From positions 1 to 29,754 of the forward strand of contig VFKK01000076.1 in assembly GCA_009885605.1 (NCBI GenBank): a stretch of DNA of 29,754 nucleotides, in the 5' to 3' direction. Source of the DNA: Cyclobacteriaceae bacterium (GTDB lineage: Bacteria; Bacteroidota; Bacteroidia; Cytophagales; Cyclobacteriaceae). The notes under the pieces are model-generated. The model saw only the letters and a list, made by a program, of their open reading frames with translations, did no database searches and was not told where the DNA came from. This document shows, piece after piece, positions 26,264 to 29,754 of the stretch (positions are counted from its first letter, which is position 1; each line of letters starts with the position of its first letter). Both the position numbers and the translations under genes were made by a program.

Positions 26264-27172
26264 ATGAGTTACCTTTTTGAAAGTTTCAAAGGCTGGAAAA
26301 CCTATTGTGAAGAAAAGGAAATTTCTCTTCCCCAATCTGTTATTGAATTCGAGGTTGACCAAAAAAACGGAGAAGATTCCCAAATAAAGGCTGGATTGCT
26401 GAAAGCCTACGGAGTAATGAAAGATGCTGTCAAAACCGGTCTTGAAGAAGATATGATCTCCAGATCTGGGATGATTAATAACGGTGCAAAAAAAGTTTAC
26501 AATTATCATGTAGCAGTTTTATCCCCCGAATTTCAAAAACTAATTTCCCGAGCTTTGGCAGCAAAAGAAGTTAATTCTTGTATGGGCAGGGTAGTGGCTG
26601 CCCCAACAGCCGGAGCAAGTGGAATTCTTCCGGGGACTTTGGTGACGTTGCAGGAGATTCATGATTTGGCGGATGAAGAGATTGTAAACGGTCTCTTGGT
26701 AGGAGCTGGAATTGCATTGATTATTGAAGAGAAAGCGAGTTTGGCCGGAGCGGTGGGAGGCTGTCAGGCTGAGACTGGTTCTGCTGCTGCAATGGCTTCG
26801 GGTGCAATTGTATATTGCCTGGGAGGAAATATTGATCAGGTTTTCACAGCAGTAGCTATTACTATTCAATGCATGCTTGGATTAGTTTGCGATCCTGTGG
26901 CAGGTTTGGTAGAAGTGCCTTGTGTGGTCAGAAATGCCAGCGCAGCAGCGATTGCATTCAGTTCAGCACAAATAGCATTGGCAAATGTCAATGCGGTAAT
27001 TCCGGTGGATGAATGTATTGAGGCGATGGGTGAGATCGGAGCTTCTATGGAAAGCCGTTATAAAGAGACAGCCATGGGAGGATTGGCTGCTACGCTTACC
27101 GGCCAGGAAATTTCGAAGAGAGTCCTGATAAGTGATATTGAGATTCTTCCCGATTCTGAATCACCCGAATAA
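26264..27172 (+). CDS. sdaAA: Iron-sulfur L-serine ammonia-lyase, alpha chain
   Basis: The enzyme converts L-serine to pyruvate and ammonia with a [4Fe-4S] cluster. The 302-residue protein equals the C-terminal catalytic chain of two-part enzymes. Signature residues are NSCMGRVVAAPTAGASG (104-120) with Cys106, GGCQAETGSAAAM with Cys167, and CDPVAGLVEVPC with Cys209 and Cys220; the last three match cluster ligands of known enzymes. No beta chain gene (sdaAB) is adjacent, so it must be elsewhere or absent. The 3' end overlaps the convergent membrane protein gene by 12 bases. Confidence 0.93.
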   Translation: MSYLFESFKGWKTYCEEKEISLPQSVIEFEVDQKNGEDSQIKAGLLKAYGVMKDAVKTGLEEDMISRSGMINNGAKKVYNYHVAVLSPEFQKLISRALAAKEVNSCMGRVVAAPTAGASGILPGTLVTLQEIHDLADEEIVNGLLVGAGIALIIEEKASLAGAVGGCQAETGSAAAMASGAIVYCLGGNIDQVFTAVAITIQCMLGLVCDPVAGLVEVPCVVRNASAAAIAFSSAQIALANVNAVIPVDECIEAMGEIGASMESRYKETAMGGLAATLTGQEISKRVLISDIEILPDSESPE

Positions 27173-27619
27173 GTTTTGAAAAAAGGGGATACTTAAAATC
27201 TGGTCAATGCTAAAGGTGAAAATTATTGCCCATAGAATTGCACTCCAAAACATGTGGAGGTAGATATGTCTCTTTTTTGTGCCGAATGAAATCAAAATTA
27301 ATGTTCCTCCGATTGGAGTGAGGAATATTGGTGTCAGGAAAGCGATTCCAACTTTTCCATATTTGCCCCAGATTGTGACGAGTCTTCTATTTTTTCTGGA
27401 AAATCTCGGTTTTGGGGATTTTCGCCTCAGCTCAAGGTATTTTTTGAATTTGATCCCTATCAGGCTAAAAACAAAAACGCTTGACATCATTCCTGCTACT
27501 GTGACAAAAATTGTTTCAGCGATCCCATAGCCTGCAGCAGAAGCGAAAACAGGTCCTGCTATGAATTTGAACCAGCAAAGAAAATAAATCCCCAAAAAAG
27601 TGAGGATGGCTTCTGTCAT
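27161..27619 (-). CDS. Small multi-pass inner-membrane protein, unknown function
   Basis: A 152-residue protein with about four hydrophobic segments (near 3-28, 33-54, 90-112 and 120-143) and a strongly basic loop in the middle (KKYLELRRKSPKPRFSRKN). The segment KYGKVGIAFLTPIFLTPIGG recalls DedA-like or small multidrug-export-type families, where a re-entrant Pro/Gly loop is common, but I cannot assign it. Its stop codon lies inside the 3' end of the serine lyase gene on the opposite strand. A TACCTTTG on the minus strand at 27722-27729 may be its promoter with a leader of about 100 bases. Confidence 0.75.
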   Translation of the reverse strand: MTEAILTFLGIYFLCWFKFIAGPVFASAAGYGIAETIFVTVAGMMSSVFVFSLIGIKFKKYLELRRKSPKPRFSRKNRRLVTIWGKYGKVGIAFLTPIFLTPIGGTLILISFGTKKRHIYLHMFWSAILWAIIFTFSIDQILSIPFFQNLFG

Positions 27620-27770
27620 TTTTAAAGATAGGAGTAAGTTATTTTAAAGAAGAATACACAAGTTGTTGCATACCCCCTCTTTTCTTGAAGTGATGGTTGA
27701 AGAAATTCCGTTTCAGTTACACAAAGGTAACCTGAATTTATCAGTACAATTGGATAAGATTTTTTCAAAT

Positions 27771-28415
27771 TTAAAGCTTCTCGCCAAATGCCAAGTCTCC
27801 CGCATCCCCTAATCCTGGAACGATATAGGAAAGATGATTGAGCTTTTCATCGACTGATCCCACCCATAGTTTGTAGGGCAGTTTCAAATTTTTTTCAATG
27901 TATTTTATCCCTTCAGGAGCAGCAAATAGTGCAGCTATATGAATCATTGAAGGAGTACCATGAGAGAAAATGGTGTCTAATGTCCTGATGATTGATTTTC
28001 CGGTTGCAAGCATTGGATCGGCAAGAATAATCACTTTGCCTTCGAGCGAAGGAGTAGCATGGTAACCAAGGTTGATTTTTATTTCTCCGCTTTCGTTTTC
28101 ATCCCGAAATGCACCTATGAATCCACTTTCAGCATCATCAAAAAAGTTTAAAAAACCTTGGTAAAAGGGCAGAGACGCTCGTAAAACCGAAATCAGAACA
28201 ACTTGGTTTTCAGGTATAGAAATCAGGGTTTTCGCCAAAGGCGTTTCAATCTCTTGGGCTTTGTATGAAAGAGACTTGGAAATTTCATAGGCTAAAATTT
28301 CTCCAAGGCGCTCAAGATTTTTTCTGAATCGCATACGATCATTTTGAATCCTGATATCCCGCATTTCCGCCATGAATTGGTTGGCAATGGAAGGCGTTTC
28401 TGAAAGTATAAACAT
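27771..28415 (-). CDS. upp: Uracil phosphoribosyltransferase
   Basis: The salvage enzyme makes UMP from uracil and PRPP. The 214-residue product has the PRPP loop ILADPMLATGKS (130-141) and the uracil-binding C-terminal GLGDAGDLAFG (201-211), both diagnostic. Length and motifs are normal. It lies downstream of the OmpA-family gene, separated by that gene's terminator. A promoter candidate overlaps this terminator and would give a nearly leaderless mRNA. Confidence 0.95.
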   Translation of the reverse strand: MFILSETPSIANQFMAEMRDIRIQNDRMRFRKNLERLGEILAYEISKSLSYKAQEIETPLAKTLISIPENQVVLISVLRASLPFYQGFLNFFDDAESGFIGAFRDENESGEIKINLGYHATPSLEGKVIILADPMLATGKSIIRTLDTIFSHGTPSMIHIAALFAAPEGIKYIEKNLKLPYKLWVGSVDEKLNHLSYIVPGLGDAGDLAFGEKL

Positions 28416-28419
28416 AAAG

Positions 28420-28450
28420 CGAAGTTAAAAGAAAACCCGGCTCTTTTGAA
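28420..28450 (-). promoter_or_regulatory. Candidate promoter of upp overlapping a terminator
   Basis: Minus strand: TTC (28450-28448), 20 bases, then TAACTTCG (28427-28420), one base off TAnnTTTG and only four bases before the upp ATG. The -33 element lies in the loop side of the OmpA terminator hairpin. Confidence 0.3.
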
Positions 28451-28458
28451 GCCGGGTT
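28432..28458 (-). terminator. Intrinsic terminator after the OmpA-family gene
   Basis: On the minus strand AACCCGGC and GCCGGGTT (28458-28451 and 28441-28434) form an eight-base-pair GC-rich stem followed by TTTTCTTTT. It is 22 bases after the stop at 28480. Confidence 0.85.
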
Positions 28459-28479
28459 CATATTATGGATTGTTAAAAC

Positions 28480-29754
28480 TTACTTGACCTCGAAGCTTGA
28501 CCTTCTTGCCATTTGTCTTGCTTCATTGGATGATTTATCCACGCTTGTGTCTTCTCCGTACCCTTTAAACGAAAGTCTTGAAGCTTCTATACCTGCGGAA
28601 ATCAATATATCGTAAACCGCTTTGGCTCTTTTTTCTGAAAGCTTAATATTGTAATCTTCCGGACCTAATTCGTCCGCAAATCCTTTTACTTCAAGCTGAA
28701 CTCCAGGATTTCTCTTCAGAAAGTTTGCTACAAAATTTGCTGATGATGTAGAGTAGACAAGAGGCTTATCACTGTCAAATGCGAAGTAGACGTTGACGTA
28801 ATTTTCATTTATAGCCTTTTTGAAATAGTCTACCTCTTTTTTAATTTCCACAGATGGACAACCTTCCGTGGATGCAGGTCCAGGTATGAAAGGGCATTTG
28901 TCTAAATGATCCGGTGTGCCGTCGTCGTCAGAATCAAGAGTTACGCCGGAGAAACTGACTCTGGCTCCCTGAGGAGTATTTGCTTCTTTATCCAAATAAT
29001 CAGACACTCCGTCTCCATCCGAATCTTTAAGCATTTCTTTAATTCCATCGATTGCACTTGCAAGTTCAACCTTAGTGGCATACTTATCTGCTTCTATGTA
29101 CCAATCTGCATGCTCTTCCTGCTTACCCAGATAAATATTCAGTCCCAAAGTTCCGGTCCACCAGGTTCCAGTTGCATGGACGTATGGATTGGAGCCAACA
29201 GCATTCGGTTGTACTGGAGCATTGTATTCGTTTCCATCAAACGTGTAGGTTTGCCTTCCATTTACAATCATAGAAATGTCACCCGTCAATGAGAGCCTTC
29301 TGCTAAGTTTTAATTGGCCTGTTAAACCGGATATGATATTATAGTGATAATCTGGTTCATTATTTAAAGTGGTCGGGTCAAAACTCAATCTTCCACCCCC
29401 CCCACCAAAATGTCCAAGAAGACCAATTCTTCTTGAAAATGATTCAAAATTCATAATTCTACCGAAATTAAAAATCATCTGCAGATCAATTCGCTGATAG
29501 TTAGTTGTGAACATTGGACTTTCTCCTTTTGCTTCAGAAAAGGATCCAAATCCACATCGCCTTTTATTCCGAACTTTTCGTTGAACATGTAGCGTACCCC
29601 AAAATCAAGGTGACCTAAATTGAGTGTTGGAGTTAAGTATCCGGGAGTTAGGGGGGACATGGCCTTATTAAAACCTGCATTTGTCTCAATTGACCAGCGA
29701 TTAAAATCTTTTTGGGCGTACCCAAAAGTTACAATTCCAGACAGAATCAGGAAT
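28480..29754 (-). pseudogene. OmpA-family outer-membrane protein, frameshifted and partial (start outside window)
   Basis: The C-terminal 110 residues form an OmpA peptidoglycan-binding domain (VNVYFAFDSDKPLV, then LEVKGFADELGPEDYN, LSEKRAKAVYDIL, GYGED). Before it lie Ca-binding thrombospondin type 3-like repeats (DSDGDGVSDYLD, DSDDDGTPDHLDKCP). The N-terminal barrel begins at the window edge with a signal peptide end (VTFGYAQ) and ETNAGFNKAM. Near 29552 the frame shifts: GDV continues as DLDPFLKQ in one frame, but the family-like GFGSFSEAKGESPMFTTNY lies in the next. One extra G would restore it. Both halves look intact, so a sequencing error is likely. A G8 tract also lies in the barrel region (29396-29403). 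Confidence 0.88.

Noticed and set aside
1..29754. Insertion sequences, CRISPR repeats, phage or defence genes
   Set aside because: No transposase, integrase, regular repeat array or toxin-antitoxin pair was seen; gene content and base composition look uniform.

Overview
The window looks like chromosomal housekeeping DNA from a member of the Bacteroidota, most likely Cytophagales and close to Cyclobacteriaceae such as Algoriphagus. This placement is inferred from protein style and from promoters, not from a search. The promoters fit the Bacteroidota pattern: TTG or TTC, 18-20 bases, then TAnnTTTG. Other clade traits are a Porphyromonas-type dihydroorotase, an OmpA protein with a thrombospondin type 3 linker, a three-gene glycogen cluster with GH57, and weak ribosome binding sites. 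I see no mobile element, CRISPR array, phage gene or rRNA.

Layout. Positions 1-983 (-) hold a truncated PQQ-type sugar dehydrogenase lipoprotein. fbp (-) and an aspartate kinase (+) diverge from about 2.1 kb, followed by a Tat-exported Gfo/Idh/MocA oxidoreductase (+). A minus-strand pair follows at 4.9-6.2 kb: a low-molecular-weight tyrosine phosphatase and a fructosamine kinase, overlapping by 8 bases and probably a protein-deglycation unit. From 6.4 to 10.0 kb (+) come waaA/kdtA and rsgA (4-base overlap), then a PyrR-like phosphoribosyltransferase and panB (4-base gap). A secreted PQQ-type beta-propeller protein (+) ends at 11.95 kb.

A minus-strand glycogen operon spans 12.07-16.49 kb: debranching enzyme, GT4 glycosyltransferase, GH57 amylase. 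Upstream of it are a possible 46-residue small gene with its own terminator and a tRNA-His with promoter and terminator. Dihydroorotase (pyrC, -) is broken by a one-base frameshift. It diverges from a DEAD-box helicase (+), which converges on an M28 peptidase (-). gcvP (+) and lipA (-) converge on a shared hairpin. A predicted outer-membrane protein (-), an iron-sulfur L-serine ammonia-lyase alpha chain (+), a small membrane protein (-), upp (-) and an OmpA-family protein (-, open at the right edge and also frameshifted) complete the window.

Functionally the window mixes central carbon and storage metabolism (fbp, glycogen operon), amino acid and one-carbon metabolism (aspartate kinase, gcvP, lipA, sdaAA), pyrimidine synthesis and salvage (pyrC, upp, PyrR-like protein), envelope functions (waaA, OmpA, secreted proteins) and RNA or ribosome work (rsgA, helicase, tRNA-His). 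No obviously new multi-gene system is visible. The points most worth a second look are the two G-run frameshifts, the deglycation pair, the small gene upstream of the glycogen operon, the mismatched tRNA-His acceptor stem, and the helical insert in the beta-propeller protein.
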